Shown here in pieces: positions 15,247 through 23,968 of a stretch of DNA of 64,000 bases. Numbering within the stretch: the first letter of the stretch is position 1; each line of letters begins with the position of its first letter. The position numbers and the translations under genes were made by a program. The stretch is from Stenotrophomonas sp. YIM B06876 (GTDB lineage Bacteria; Pseudomonadota; Gammaproteobacteria; Xanthomonadales; Xanthomonadaceae): contig NZ_JAUJUJ010000005.1 in assembly GCF_030711595.1 (NCBI RefSeq), forward strand, positions 1 through 64,000, written 5' to 3'. A model generated the notes under the pieces. The model was not told the DNA's origin. It saw only the letters and a program-made list of their open reading frames with translations, and made no database searches.

Positions 15247-16176
15247 ATGAATCCCGTTTCCTCCGGGTTCTATCCCATCGGCACGCCGGGTCAGCCGTGG
15301 GGCGCGGCAGAGAAGGCGCAGTGGCGCGCGGCGCAGCTCGGACAGCGCAGTTACGCCGATGAGGTGCTGGGCAGGATCGAAGCACTGCGCGGGCGGTTCC
15401 AGGTTGAACAGTACGGCGAGCTGGATTACGGCGATGGCCGCTACCCGCTGTTGGCGATCCGCAGCAGCCACTGGGATGAGCGCCTGCCGGTGGTGCTGGT
15501 GACCGGTGGCGTGCACGGCTATGAAACCAGTGGCGTGCAGGGCGCGCTGCAGTTCGTTGACCGGCACGCGGCCGGGTATGCCGGCAAGATCAATCTGCTG
15601 GTCGCGCCCTGTGTGAGCCCGTGGGGCTACGAGCGCATCCAGCGCTGGAATGCGCTGGCGATCGATCCCAACCGTTCATTCGTGGCGGACAGTCCCGCGC
15701 CGGAATCGGCGGCACTGATGGCGTTGCTGGCGCCGCTGGCCGGACGCTGTCTGGTGCATATCGACCTGCATGAGACCACCGACACCGACGAATCCGAGTT
15801 CCGCCCGGCCTTGGCCGCGCGCGATGGCAAGCCGTTCGAGCCGGGCGGCATTCCCGATGGCTTCTATCTGGTGGACGACACCGAAAACCGGCAGCCCGGT
15901 TTCCAGCAGGCGGTGATCGCCGCGGTGGCGGCGGTGACGCATATCGCGCCGGCCGATGAACGCGGCCAGATCATCGGCTCGACGGTGGTCGCACCCGGGG
16001 TGATCGAATATCCACTGAAGGCGCTGGGGTTGTGCGCGGGGATGACTGGCGCCCGCTATACGACCACGACCGAGGTCTATCCCGACAGCCCGCGCGCCAC
16101 CGCGCAGCAGTGCAATGACGCCCAGGTGGCGGCGGTGCGCAGCGCGATCGACTACGCGCTGGCCCACGCCCGCTGA
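15247..16176 (+). CDS. M14 / succinylglutamate-desuccinylase-like zinc carboxypeptidase
   Basis: A 309-residue cytosolic protein (no signal peptide). VTGGVHGYETSG gives the His and Glu zinc ligands, VSPWGYERIQRWN and DPNRSF resemble the substrate-binding loop, and VHIDLHETTDTD holds the third ligand His. TTEVYP near the C-terminus could hold the catalytic Glu. This is the M14 fold of aminoacylase- or desuccinylase-type amidohydrolases; the substrate is unknown. The ATG at 15247, with GAGG eight bases upstream, is preferred to the ATG at 15232, which has no ribosome-binding site. Monocistronic. Confidence 0.88.
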   Translation: MNPVSSGFYPIGTPGQPWGAAEKAQWRAAQLGQRSYADEVLGRIEALRGRFQVEQYGELDYGDGRYPLLAIRSSHWDERLPVVLVTGGVHGYETSGVQGALQFVDRHAAGYAGKINLLVAPCVSPWGYERIQRWNALAIDPNRSFVADSPAPESAALMALLAPLAGRCLVHIDLHETTDTDESEFRPALAARDGKPFEPGGIPDGFYLVDDTENRQPGFQQAVIAAVAAVTHIAPADERGQIIGSTVVAPGVIEYPLKALGLCAGMTGARYTTTTEVYPDSPRATAQQCNDAQVAAVRSAIDYALAHAR

Positions 16177-16431
16177 CCCTGGACATGAACGCGGATGGCC
16201 GCCCGGGCGTGCAGCAAGGGCGGCGGTCACAGCGCTGACGTGACTGGGGAATGGCGGCGGGCACCCGGATTTCGCTGCTGGGGCACTGTGCGGAGCGGTG
16301 GCTGTCGACTTCCGCCACGCCGGCGCGCGCTGCAACGGCAGCTGTCCATGGCTGCTGCGATCAGCGCTGGAACAGCCGTTGGCCGGCGAAATGGAGGATC
16401 ATGTGCGCCCGTCCAAGTACCTCGCTCCTGA

Positions 16432-17286
16432 ATGAAGACCCCCAATGGCCTGCAACCGCTGATCGACGATGGTGTTATCGACGAGGTGATGCGTCCGCTC
16501 AAGAGTGGCAAGGAAGCTGCCGTGTACGTGGTGCGTGCGGGCGATGAAGTGGTTTGCGCCAAGGTCTACAAAGACATGGGCCAGCGCAGTTTCCAGAAAC
16601 GGGTGCAGTACCAGGAAGGCCGCAAGGTGCGGGGCAGCCGCGAGGCCCGTGCCATCGGCAAGGCCAGCAAGTACGGCCGCAAGCAGCAGGAAACCGCGTG
16701 GAAAAACACCGAGGTCGAGGCGCTGTACCAGCTGCGCGAAGCCGGCGTGCGCGTACCCGAGCCGCATGGGTATTTCCACGGCGTGCTGGTGATGGAGCTG
16801 GTGGTGGACGCCGATGGCCGCTCCGCGCCGCGGCTGGGCGAGGTCGAGCTGGCGCCGGAGCAGGCGTGTGAATTCCACACCTTCCTGGTCCGTCAGGTGG
16901 TCAAGATGCTGTGCGCCGGCCTGATCCATGGCGATCTGTCCGAATACAACGTGCTGGTCGGCCCCGACGGTCCGGTGATCATCGATTTCCCGCAGGTGGT
17001 CAGCGCGGCCGGCAACAATGCCGCGCGCACCATGCTGCTGCGTGACGTCAACAACCTCACCGCCAGTCTGGGCGCGTGGGAACCGGCGCTGCTGGAAACC
17101 TGGTACGGCGAGGAGATGTGGGCGCTGTTCGAGGCCGGCGAATTGCGGCCGGACAGCGAACTCACCGGCGTGTTTGTTCCCGACCAGTCGCACGCCGATG
17201 TCGACGGCGTGCGCGAGGCGATCAACGAGGCGCGGATGGAAGCGCTGATCCGGCAGCAGGGCCGGGAGATGGCCGAGCAAGACTGA
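16432..17286 (+). CDS. RIO1-family serine protein kinase
   Basis: A 284-residue RIO kinase. The N-terminal lobe has LKSGKEAAVYVVRAGDEVVC followed by AKVYK (ATP-binding Lys). A long polar loop FQKRVQYQEGRKVRGSREAR follows, then MELVVD, the catalytic HGDLSEYNVLV (Asp and Asn) and VIIDFPQVV (metal-binding Asp). The activation loop is short, as in all RIO proteins. In archaea and eukaryotes RIO1 and RIO2 act in small-subunit maturation; bacterial homologues are little studied. The ATG at 16432 has no clear Shine-Dalgarno sequence. It converges on the argP-like gene. Confidence 0.93.
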   Translation: MKTPNGLQPLIDDGVIDEVMRPLKSGKEAAVYVVRAGDEVVCAKVYKDMGQRSFQKRVQYQEGRKVRGSREARAIGKASKYGRKQQETAWKNTEVEALYQLREAGVRVPEPHGYFHGVLVMELVVDADGRSAPRLGEVELAPEQACEFHTFLVRQVVKMLCAGLIHGDLSEYNVLVGPDGPVIIDFPQVVSAAGNNAARTMLLRDVNNLTASLGAWEPALLETWYGEEMWALFEAGELRPDSELTGVFVPDQSHADVDGVREAINEARMEALIRQQGREMAEQD

Positions 17287-17315
17287 ATCGCGCCACGGCG
17301 CGGCGGCGGGGTGGG

Positions 17316-18221
17316 CTATCTTCGCTTTCGCACCAGCGCCGAGGAGGCGGCAAGGATGGCGCGGGTCAGCAGCGCCATGGTGGTGACTTCGCCTTTCCAG
17401 TGCTGCCAGTACAGCGGCACGTCTTCCCATGCACGCTGTTTGACGTAGACCAGCCGGCCGCTTTCCAGGTGCCGGCGCACCAGTGGCAGCGGATTCATGG
17501 TCCAGCCCAGGCCGCCGAGATTGGCCTGGACAAAGGCGCGGGTCGACGGAATCCACCAGGTCGGCGCGTCGAGTGGCTGCCCGGCCCCGGCCAGGCGGCG
17601 GGCGTAGCGGGCCTGCAGATCGTCCTTGCGGTTGAACACCAGTACCGGCGCCTGCGCCAGGGATTGCGCGTTGACGCCTTTGGCGAAGTGGCGGGCGTGG
17701 AATTCCGGGGTGCAGGTGGCGGCGTAGCGGATGCTGCCCAATGCATGGATCTGGCAGCCCTGCACCGGTTCGGACAGGGTGGTGACCGCGCCGAGGACGG
17801 CGCCCTGGCGCAGCAGTGCGGCCGTGTGGTCCTGGTCTTCGGTGTGCAAGTCCAGCGTGGTGCCGGTGGATTGGGCGAAGGTCAGTGCCGCCTCGGGAAA
17901 CCAGGTTTCCAGACTGTCGTGGTTGACCGCGATCGGGATGGACGCCCGTGGCAGGTCCTCATCGGCAATGCCCATCCGGTGCAGCGCATCATGTTCGAGC
18001 AGCGCGGTCTGTTCGGCCAGCTGCACCAGGATCTGGCCTTCGCTGGTGGCTTCGGTGGGGATTGAACGACGCACCAGCAGGTGGCCGACGCGATCCTCCA
18101 GCGCTTTGATCCGCTGCGAAACGGCGGAGGCGGTGACATTCAGTGCCTGTGCGGCGCGCTCGAAACTGCCCTCGCGGATCACCGCGGCCAAGGCGCGCAG
18201 CTGTGCATGGTCGATGCGCAT
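17316..18221 (-). CDS. argP: LysR-family transcriptional regulator, ArgP (IciA)
   Basis: A 301-residue LTTR. The HTH covers residues 3-60: DHAQLRALAAVIREGSFERA, AQALNVTASAVSQRIKALE. This is nearly the classic ArgP N-terminus, and the effector domain follows (PRASIPIAVNHDSLETWF). ArgP senses arginine and lysine and activates the exporter ArgO. The divergent neighbour at 18356 is exactly such an exporter, which supports the name. No Shine-Dalgarno sequence precedes the ATG at 18221; the leader instead carries an inverted repeat that probably binds ArgP itself, so autoregulation is likely. Confidence 0.92.
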   Translation of the reverse strand: MRIDHAQLRALAAVIREGSFERAAQALNVTASAVSQRIKALEDRVGHLLVRRSIPTEATSEGQILVQLAEQTALLEHDALHRMGIADEDLPRASIPIAVNHDSLETWFPEAALTFAQSTGTTLDLHTEDQDHTAALLRQGAVLGAVTTLSEPVQGCQIHALGSIRYAATCTPEFHARHFAKGVNAQSLAQAPVLVFNRKDDLQARYARRLAGAGQPLDAPTWWIPSTRAFVQANLGGLGWTMNPLPLVRRHLESGRLVYVKQRAWEDVPLYWQHWKGEVTTMALLTRAILAASSALVRKRR

Positions 18222-18260
18222 GTATTTAGTTTTTCTAAAGTTGGTTAAACAAGTTTAGCT
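18222..18260. promoter_or_regulatory. Probable LysR-type operator between argP and argO
   Basis: TTTAG (18225-18229), five T residues and CTAAA (18235-18239) form a perfect inverted repeat that contains the T-N11-A of LysR sites. It is followed by the A+T-rich GGTTAAACAAGTTTAGC. It lies within about 20 bases of the argP start, in a locally A+T-rich spacer shared with argO. Confidence 0.65.
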
Positions 18261-18355
18261 CTACTTTTTGATGTTGCGCTGCGACAATTCGCCCGTTCGC
18301 GGTGCTGCCGGCCTCTGCCCACGCCGCTTCCCCCCTCGCAGCAGGCAATAACGTC

Positions 18356-18991
18356 ATGTTTTCGGTAATTTCCGGCAGCGCCGGCCTCGGCGCGTGGTTC
18401 AGCGGCGCCGCCATCGGTATCGGCTTGTTCGCCATCGTCGGCGCGCAGAGCGCGTTCATCCTGCGCCAGGGCATCCTGCGCCAGCACGTGGTTCCGATCA
18501 TCGCCACCTGCGCCACCATCGATGCGGTGTTTATTTTCGCCAGCGTCGCCGGCCTGAAGACAGTGACGGCCAGCCTGCCGTGGTTGACGGCCGTGCTGCT
18601 ATGGGGCGGCGTGGCATTCCTGGGCTGGTATGCACTGCAATCGGCGCGGCGGGCGATGACGGGCGGCGGCGGCATGCAGGTGGACGACAGCGCCGAGCCT
18701 TCGCGAAAGGCGGCGATGCTGGCGGCGGCCGGATTTTCCATCATCAATCCGCACTTCTGGCTGGACATGATGGTGATCGGTTCGATCGCCGAGAATTTCG
18801 GCAATGCCCGGATGGCCTTCGCCGCCGGCGTGGTCACCGCCAGCTGTGTGTGGCTGACGGCGCAGGGGCTGGGCGCGCGCCTGCTGGCACCGCTGTTCAC
18901 CAGGCCCGGCACCTGGCGGGTACTGGATGGCACCATCGCGGTGATCCTCAGTGCACTGGCGTTGACGCTGGCCATCCGCGGCGTCAACTGA
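18356..18991 (+). CDS. argO: LysE/ArgO-family basic amino acid exporter
   Basis: A 211-residue inner-membrane protein with about six helices. IGIGLFAIVGAQSAFILRQG is the LysE/ArgO signature, and GFSIINPHFWLDMMVIGSIA (the conserved NPH/NP motif) occurs in the second half. It exports arginine, lysine or canavanine under ArgP control; the argP gene is divergent with a shared operator. ATG 18356 is used because upstream codons (LPASAHAASPLAAG) look non-native, but a start at 18302 is not excluded. Ribosome-binding site GCAGG is weak. Confidence 0.9.
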   Translation: MFSVISGSAGLGAWFSGAAIGIGLFAIVGAQSAFILRQGILRQHVVPIIATCATIDAVFIFASVAGLKTVTASLPWLTAVLLWGGVAFLGWYALQSARRAMTGGGGMQVDDSAEPSRKAAMLAAAGFSIINPHFWLDMMVIGSIAENFGNARMAFAAGVVTASCVWLTAQGLGARLLAPLFTRPGTWRVLDGTIAVILSALALTLAIRGVN

Positions 18992-18998
18992 CTCCTGC

Positions 18999-19034
18999 GG
19001 GCTTCTGCAGCGCGGGTCGGCATTGCAGAAGCCC
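18999..19034. terminator. Inverted repeat between convergent argO and hydrolase genes
   Basis: GGGCTTCTGCA (18999-19009) and TGCAGAAGCCC (19024-19034) are perfect 11-bp arms separated by 14 bases. Placement between two converging genes suggests a bidirectional terminator, although there is no T run and the loop is long. Confidence 0.55.
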
Positions 19035-19086
19035 ACCGCGTTCGGCGCCGCGCAGGCGTCGCTGCATGGAAGCCATCACGTGGCAC

Positions 19087-19875
19087 TCAGCCGCGGCGGT
19101 GCTGGAACAGCCACTGCCACATGGCCGGATTGCGGTAGGTGGGGTCCCATGCATTGTGGTTGGTGCCGGGGTATTCGGTGTAGCGGATATTGGCGTGCTG
19201 CTTGAGGCCGGCCCGATAGATGCGCCGGTCGTTGTCAGGTGGGACCAGGTCGTCTTCGGCACCGTGGAACATCCAGACCGGCACCGTGCGCAGGCGGGTG
19301 GCGAGCGCGGTATAGGGATCGGCCTCGCCGGCAAGCTGGTCGACCAGCAGCCCGGGCTGCTCATCGGGCGGGGCGTGGATCGCGCCACAGACCGGCACCA
19401 GCGCGGCAAAGCGGTATGGCTGCATCAGTGCCAGTTCCCAGGTGCCATAGCCGCCCATCGACATGCCGGTGAGGTAGGTGCGGTGCGGATCGCCGTGGAA
19501 TTCGGCGCTGGCCGCGTCCAGGGTGGCCAGCGCCATGCGTGCGCTGCGTCCCAGCCATTCGGTGTCCTGCGGCGCCTGCGGCAGGACCACCAGCGCGGGG
19601 AAGCTGGCGGCCTGGTGTTTCAACCACGGGCCCAGACCGGCTTCCAGTTGGCGCCGGTTGTCATTGCCGCGCTCGCCCGAGCCGTGCAGGAACAGCACGA
19701 TCGGGGTTGCCGCTGGACCACGCTGCGCCGGGACGAACACCTGGTAGGCAAACGTGTGGCCTTCGACCTGCAATGAGCGCGCCACGAAATGGCCGCCGGC
19801 CGCCGGCGGCACTGGAGCGCTGGCACAGCCAACTCCCAGAATCGATATCGAAAGCAGGATCCGCAGGCGGTTCAT
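19087..19875 (-). CDS. Alpha/beta-hydrolase lipoprotein (prolyl-oligopeptidase/esterase-like)
   Basis: A 262-residue protein with a lipoprotein signal (LSISILGVGC, Cys at about 17). The hydrolase core has VLFLHGSGERGNDNRRQLEA (oxyanion region), the nucleophile elbow TGMSMGGYGTWELAL (Ser), FHGAEDDLVPPDNDR (acid) and the His in NHNAWD. This organisation is typical of S9-type esterases and peptidases predicted in xanthomonads, often called phospholipase/carboxylesterase. It probably acts in the periplasm, anchored to a membrane. Substrate unknown. Convergent with argO. Confidence 0.88.
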   Translation of the reverse strand: MNRLRILLSISILGVGCASAPVPPAAGGHFVARSLQVEGHTFAYQVFVPAQRGPAATPIVLFLHGSGERGNDNRRQLEAGLGPWLKHQAASFPALVVLPQAPQDTEWLGRSARMALATLDAASAEFHGDPHRTYLTGMSMGGYGTWELALMQPYRFAALVPVCGAIHAPPDEQPGLLVDQLAGEADPYTALATRLRTVPVWMFHGAEDDLVPPDNDRRIYRAGLKQHANIRYTEYPGTNHNAWDPTYRNPAMWQWLFQHRRG

Positions 19876-20264
19876 GAACAGTCCTGACAGTGCTGTTGCC
19901 CCTCAGCTTAGGCGCTGTGGCGACGCCTGGCGAGGTTGCCGCGCCGCGCAGGGAGTGCCTGCATCCAGTCATGCCGCAGGTGGGAAATGGCGGCAATCTG
20001 GCCAGTCCTGGCGTTGTGAAGTGCGCCGGTAGGCCATGCCAGCTGCATCATGCCAATCGCCCGCGGGGCCCGGCGTCGGGCAGCACTGCCGAGCGCCATC
20101 GGCAGGCGTCGACATTGGGCAGGTATGTCCGCGCCCGCTGAACGTCGGTCGCGGAGACAGGCGCAGGCCGCACAGGCGCTCGCCGCCGTGCAGGCAAGGC
20201 AAGAGCAGGGCAGTGGCCGCGGATATACGCCTACGATATGGAAACCGTTGCCAGGGAGGTACCC
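19876..20264. other. Divergent intergenic region, no convincing gene
   Basis: About 390 bases between two divergent hydrolase genes. It carries both promoters and the AGGGAGG ribosome-binding site of the right-hand gene (20253-20259). All frames look non-coding. No repeat of note was seen. Confidence 0.5.
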
Positions 20265-21305
20265 ATGGCGGAACAACAGGCAAAGCGCCCGTGGCATCAG
20301 CGCGTGCGGCGCGGCTACCGTGCGGCGTGGCTGCCGGGCCTGCTGGTCGCTGGCATTGGCGCCACCTTCCTGCTCAGCCCGTGGCCATCGGCGCTGCTGA
20401 TACGGGCGGTATTCGACTATGGCGGAAGCCAGGCCAACCGCGCGCTGGCGCAGCGGGTGCCGCCCGGCGTGGTCTCGCTGCAGGACCAGCGCTATGACCC
20501 GGCCGACGCCGATGCCCGGTTCGATCTGTACCGCCCGCAACAGGCGCTGGATGGCGGCAGGCCGTTGCCCGTGGTGGTGTGGATGCATGGCGGGGGTTTT
20601 GTCGGCGGTACCCGCCGCCATGTCGAAAACTACGCACGCATGCTTGCCGCGCAGGGCTATGCGGTCGCCGCCGTGGGATATTCACTGGCGCCCGGGCAGC
20701 ACTATCCCAGGCCGTTGTTGCAGCTCAACCGTGCTCTGGGCTATCTGCAAGCCCACGCCGGCGCGCTGCAGCTGGATATGCAGCGGGTGGCGCTGGCCGG
20801 TGATTCGGCCGGCGCCCAGCTGGCGGCGCAGATGGCGGTGGTGGTGAGCGATCCCGCCTACGCCCGGTGGATGCAGCTGCAGCCCGCCATAGGCGCCGAC
20901 CAGTTGCGCGCGACGGTGCTGTTCTGTGGTCCGTATGACGCGCTGGCCATGGCGCGGGACGTCAACACCTCGTGGTTCGTGCATACGGTGGTGTGGTCGT
21001 ATTTCGGCTCGCGCAAGCCGGATCTGGAGGCCGTGGCGCAGTTCTCGGTCGCCGGCGCGGTGACCGCCGCGTTTCCGCCGACCTTCATCTCGGTGGGCAA
21101 CGACGACCCGCTGCAGGCGCAGTCCTACGCGATGGCGCGCGCACTCCAGCGGCAGGGTGTTCCTCTGCGGACGCTGTTCTTCTCCGACCAGCCGGCGTTG
21201 GCGTTGCCGCACGAATACCAGTTCGATCTGCAGTTGCCGCAGGCGCGGCAGGCATTTGCCGGGCTGTCGGATTTTCTGCGGCAGCGGCTCGCATCGCCGC
21301 CCTGA
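20265..21305 (+). CDS. Membrane-anchored alpha/beta hydrolase, HSL/BD-FAE-like esterase
   Basis: A 346-residue protein. Residues 15-45 contain one membrane helix (LPGLLVAGIGATFLLSPWPS). The esterase core follows: DLYRPQ, VVWMHGGGFVGGTRRH (the HGGG oxyanion motif), LAGDSAGAQLAAQMA (nucleophile Ser), VGNDDPL (Asp) and a His near LPHEYQFDLQ. This matches the hormone-sensitive-lipase-like branch. ATG 20265 has AGGGAGG six bases upstream and is preferred to 20238. It probably hydrolyses an ester or lipid at the inner membrane. Monocistronic. Confidence 0.9.
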   Translation: MAEQQAKRPWHQRVRRGYRAAWLPGLLVAGIGATFLLSPWPSALLIRAVFDYGGSQANRALAQRVPPGVVSLQDQRYDPADADARFDLYRPQQALDGGRPLPVVVWMHGGGFVGGTRRHVENYARMLAAQGYAVAAVGYSLAPGQHYPRPLLQLNRALGYLQAHAGALQLDMQRVALAGDSAGAQLAAQMAVVVSDPAYARWMQLQPAIGADQLRATVLFCGPYDALAMARDVNTSWFVHTVVWSYFGSRKPDLEAVAQFSVAGAVTAAFPPTFISVGNDDPLQAQSYAMARALQRQGVPLRTLFFSDQPALALPHEYQFDLQLPQARQAFAGLSDFLRQRLASPP

Positions 21306-21380
21306 ATTCCGGACTGCGCGTGCCCGGCCGGGCCTCCCGTTCCCGGGAAGGTCATGCGCCCCCCACTACACTGCGTGGTT

Positions 21381-22592
21381 ATGAATTTGATCAAGCCTGT
21401 CCTGTGGACACCGGGTTTCCTGTTGGCCTGTATTGCCAATTTCCTGCTGGGCATGTCGTTCTACCTGCTGATGCCGACCTTGCCGTTCCATCTGCTGGAG
21501 CAGTTGCAGGTGGGTGAGGCCACGGTCGGCGGCATCCTCGCCAGCTATGTGATTGCGGCCCTGCTGGTCCGACCGTTTTCCGGTTTCATCGTCGAGCACT
21601 TCAACGCCAAACATGCGTACCTGGTCGCGCTGGCGGCGTATGTGGTGTTCACCAGCGGCTATCTGTTTGCGCATACCGTGCTGGCGTTCGTGATCGTGCG
21701 GCTGGGCATCGGCGTCACCTTCGCGGTGCTGAGCACCGCAGCCAGCACCCAGGCAATCGACATCATTCCCTCGGCGCGGCGGGGCGAGGGCATCGGCTTG
21801 TTCGGGTTGATGAGCAGCCTGGCGATGGCGCTGGGACCGATGTCCGGGCTGTGGTTGATGGACCGCTACCCGTTCGCGGTGATCTTCAAGGCGGCGGTCA
21901 TCGCCGGCGTGGCTGGCCTGCTGGTGGCGTGCCGGGTGCGTTCGCCGCGCAAGCGGCGGCGGCCTGCGGTGGCGGTGTTGTCACTGGATCGCTTCCTGCT
22001 GGTGCGCGGCCTGCCGCTGGCGTTCACCCTGGCGGTGATCGGGCTGGGCTACGGCATGCTGCTGGCGTTTGCCGCGATCTACGGCAAGCAGCTGGGGGCG
22101 CTGAACACCGGCCTGTTCTTCACCTTGATGGCGGTTGGAATGATGGTGTCACGGGCGTTCTCCGGACGCCTGATCGACGGCGGCCGGGTGGTGCTGGTCA
22201 CCAACAGCGGAACCGCCGCGGTGGTGCTGGGGCTGGGATTGATCGCGCTGGCCCAGGGCCCGGCGCTGTATCTGCTGTCGGGGCTGCTGGCCGGCTTCGG
22301 CTTTGGCGTGGTCTATCCGGCGTACCAGACGATGATGGTCAACCTTGGCGGCCACGCCCAGCGCGGTACTGCGGTAGCCACGTATTTTTCGGCACTGGAC
22401 GTGGGGATCGGTCTGGGCATGCTGCTGGCCGGCGTTATCGCCGCGCGCTTTGGATTGGCGGCGGCATTCGCCACTGGCGCAGCGTTGTCGCTGGTCGCCG
22501 GGATGTTGTTTGCGCTGCGCTTGTCGCAGCGTGATATCGGGGGCGCTGCCGAAACCGTGATTGCGCCGGTCGAAACGCAGCGCGAGCACTGA
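21381..22592 (+). CDS. MFS transporter
   Basis: A 403-residue inner-membrane protein with twelve predicted helices. Motif A-like sequence ASYVIAALLVRPFSGFIVEH lies between helices 2 and 3, and LIDGGRVV occurs at the matching position in the second half. A basic central loop, RSPRKRRRP, divides the halves. It looks like a drug/proton antiporter or unspecified MFS exporter. The substrate cannot be assigned. The ATG at 21381 (MNLIKPVLWTPGFLLACIAN) is chosen over the Pro-rich extension from 21354. It converges on the methyltransferase gene. Confidence 0.9.
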   Translation: MNLIKPVLWTPGFLLACIANFLLGMSFYLLMPTLPFHLLEQLQVGEATVGGILASYVIAALLVRPFSGFIVEHFNAKHAYLVALAAYVVFTSGYLFAHTVLAFVIVRLGIGVTFAVLSTAASTQAIDIIPSARRGEGIGLFGLMSSLAMALGPMSGLWLMDRYPFAVIFKAAVIAGVAGLLVACRVRSPRKRRRPAVAVLSLDRFLLVRGLPLAFTLAVIGLGYGMLLAFAAIYGKQLGALNTGLFFTLMAVGMMVSRAFSGRLIDGGRVVLVTNSGTAAVVLGLGLIALAQGPALYLLSGLLAGFGFGVVYPAYQTMMVNLGGHAQRGTAVATYFSALDVGIGLGMLLAGVIAARFGLAAAFATGAALSLVAGMLFALRLSQRDIGGAAETVIAPVETQREH

Positions 22593-22649
22593 GTGCCAAT
22601 CGCCCGCACCGCGGCAAGCGCGTGATCCGCGGCGTGGCGGCGCGGCCGG

Positions 22650-23315
22650 TCAGCAGCGCGGCACCTGCGTGCGCCGGAAATGCAGTACCCGTGGCGTATG
22701 CGCAGGCAGCGTCGCAGCGACAACCGGCAGCGGCGGGTCCAGCGCGAACCCTTGCGCGTGCAGCAGGCGGGTAAACAGTCCGCCACTGCCGCGGCCCGGA
22801 TCGGTGATGACCACTTCCGCCACGGGTAGCGCGTGGCGTTCGACCAGTCCGGCCAGCAGCAGGGCATGGTCGCGCTCGTACATCACGTCGCTGGCGATGA
22901 TGACGTCGAACATGCCCAAGGAGGGGAGCGGCGCATCCCAGTCCATATTGCGGAAATGGACCGATGGCAGCCCGTTCATCGCCGAGTTGTAGGCAAGGAA
23001 GGATTCGGCCAGCGGGTGGATGTCCGAAGCCACCACCTGTGCGCCGCGCCGTTGCAGCACCAGGCTCGGCAGGCCGATGCCGCAGCCGACTTCAAGGATG
23101 CGCTTGTCCTCGATGTTGAAACTGTCCATCGCCAATGCCAGCAATTCGGCCGCCGGCCATACCTGCCCGAACAGGCTCCACTGCGCCGAGGAGATACCCA
23201 GGCGTGCGCCGTGTCCATCGGGGTCGGAGAACTGCTGCAGATCGCGCAGCACGCGCAGCCGGTAAGGCTTTGGGCCCACCTCGAGTTCGAGGTGGCGTAC
23301 TTCATAACCTGGCAT
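22650..23315 (-). CDS. Class I SAM-dependent methyltransferase
   Basis: A 221-residue protein with a clear SAM-binding core: RILEVGCGIGLPSLVLQRRG (motif I), VASDIHPLAESFLAYN (acidic motif II) and FDVIIASDVMYERDHA (motif IV). The layout resembles the Nnt1/METTL23 lysine- or histidine-type methyltransferases, so a protein substrate is possible but unproven. GGGAGAG precedes ATG 23315; the longer frame adds only Arg/Leu-rich noise. Cytosolic. It converges with the MFS gene, 57 bp apart. Confidence 0.9.
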   Translation of the reverse strand: MPGYEVRHLELEVGPKPYRLRVLRDLQQFSDPDGHGARLGISSAQWSLFGQVWPAAELLALAMDSFNIEDKRILEVGCGIGLPSLVLQRRGAQVVASDIHPLAESFLAYNSAMNGLPSVHFRNMDWDAPLPSLGMFDVIIASDVMYERDHALLLAGLVERHALPVAEVVITDPGRGSGGLFTRLLHAQGFALDPPLPVVAATLPAHTPRVLHFRRTQVPRC

Positions 23316-23621
23316 GTGCTCTCCCGGGAGCGTTGCAGCCTGCATGCAGGCCGGTAAAAGTGAAGGGAGAGGCCGGCGGTCGCCTTGAAGGCGGGCCGGG
23401 CGAAGGCGTTGCAATGCCGGTGTCAGATGGCCGCGTACCGCCTGGGCAGGACGGCCATCAGCACCATCGGGCAGGAGGGCGTGAGCCCGGTGTGGCGGTC
23501 ACGCCAGACAGCCGATGACGCCGGTGGTGCGCTTGCCTGCAAATACCGCTGTACGGCGTCGCGCAGGCCCGGCATCCACCGGGCAGCGGGAATACGCACT
23601 GTATGCGGGTGGAGCGTGCGA

Positions 23622-23810
23622 TCAGTCGTGCTGCGACGGCGGCGTCGCGACAGCGGGAGAGCCGTCGGCTTCGGCTTTGGCGGCTTCCTTGGCCTGGCGC
23701 TTGCGCGCCTCTTTTTCATCCTGCTGTTTCTTTTTGGCGATCTCGCGCTGCCGCTTTTCGAACGAGTAATTGGGCTTGGCCAAAGGGCGTATCTCAATTG
23801 AAAGATGCAC
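23622..23810 (-). CDS. Small Lys-rich protein (PNYSFEKRQREIAKKK family)
   Basis: Sixty-two residues if started at ATG 23810. The conserved core is AKPNYSFEKRQREIAKKKQQ followed by a Lys/Glu/Ala helix. I recall very similar short proteins (AKANYSFEKRQRELAKKKKQ) in many proteobacteria, where the start falls right before AK. Here that would be the TTG codon preceding GCC AAG, with a GAG nine bases upstream. The family has no established function. The charge pattern suggests nucleic-acid or ribosome binding. It appears to be a single-gene unit. Confidence 0.8.
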   Translation of the reverse strand: MHLSIEIRPLAKPNYSFEKRQREIAKKKQQDEKEARKRQAKEAAKAEADGSPAVATPPSQHD

Positions 23811-23968
23811 CAGTGTAGGCCCTGGCGGCCATTTTCCCTCACCCCAGCTGAAGCGAGGCCGGAAAAAGGCTGTTTTGCAGCTGAACCAGGCGCTTTCCGG
23901 GAGCGCCGGATTCCTGCCGCTTGCGCCGCTTGCACGCAGCCAGGCTCCGCCTGCGCGGCAGATGCGGC

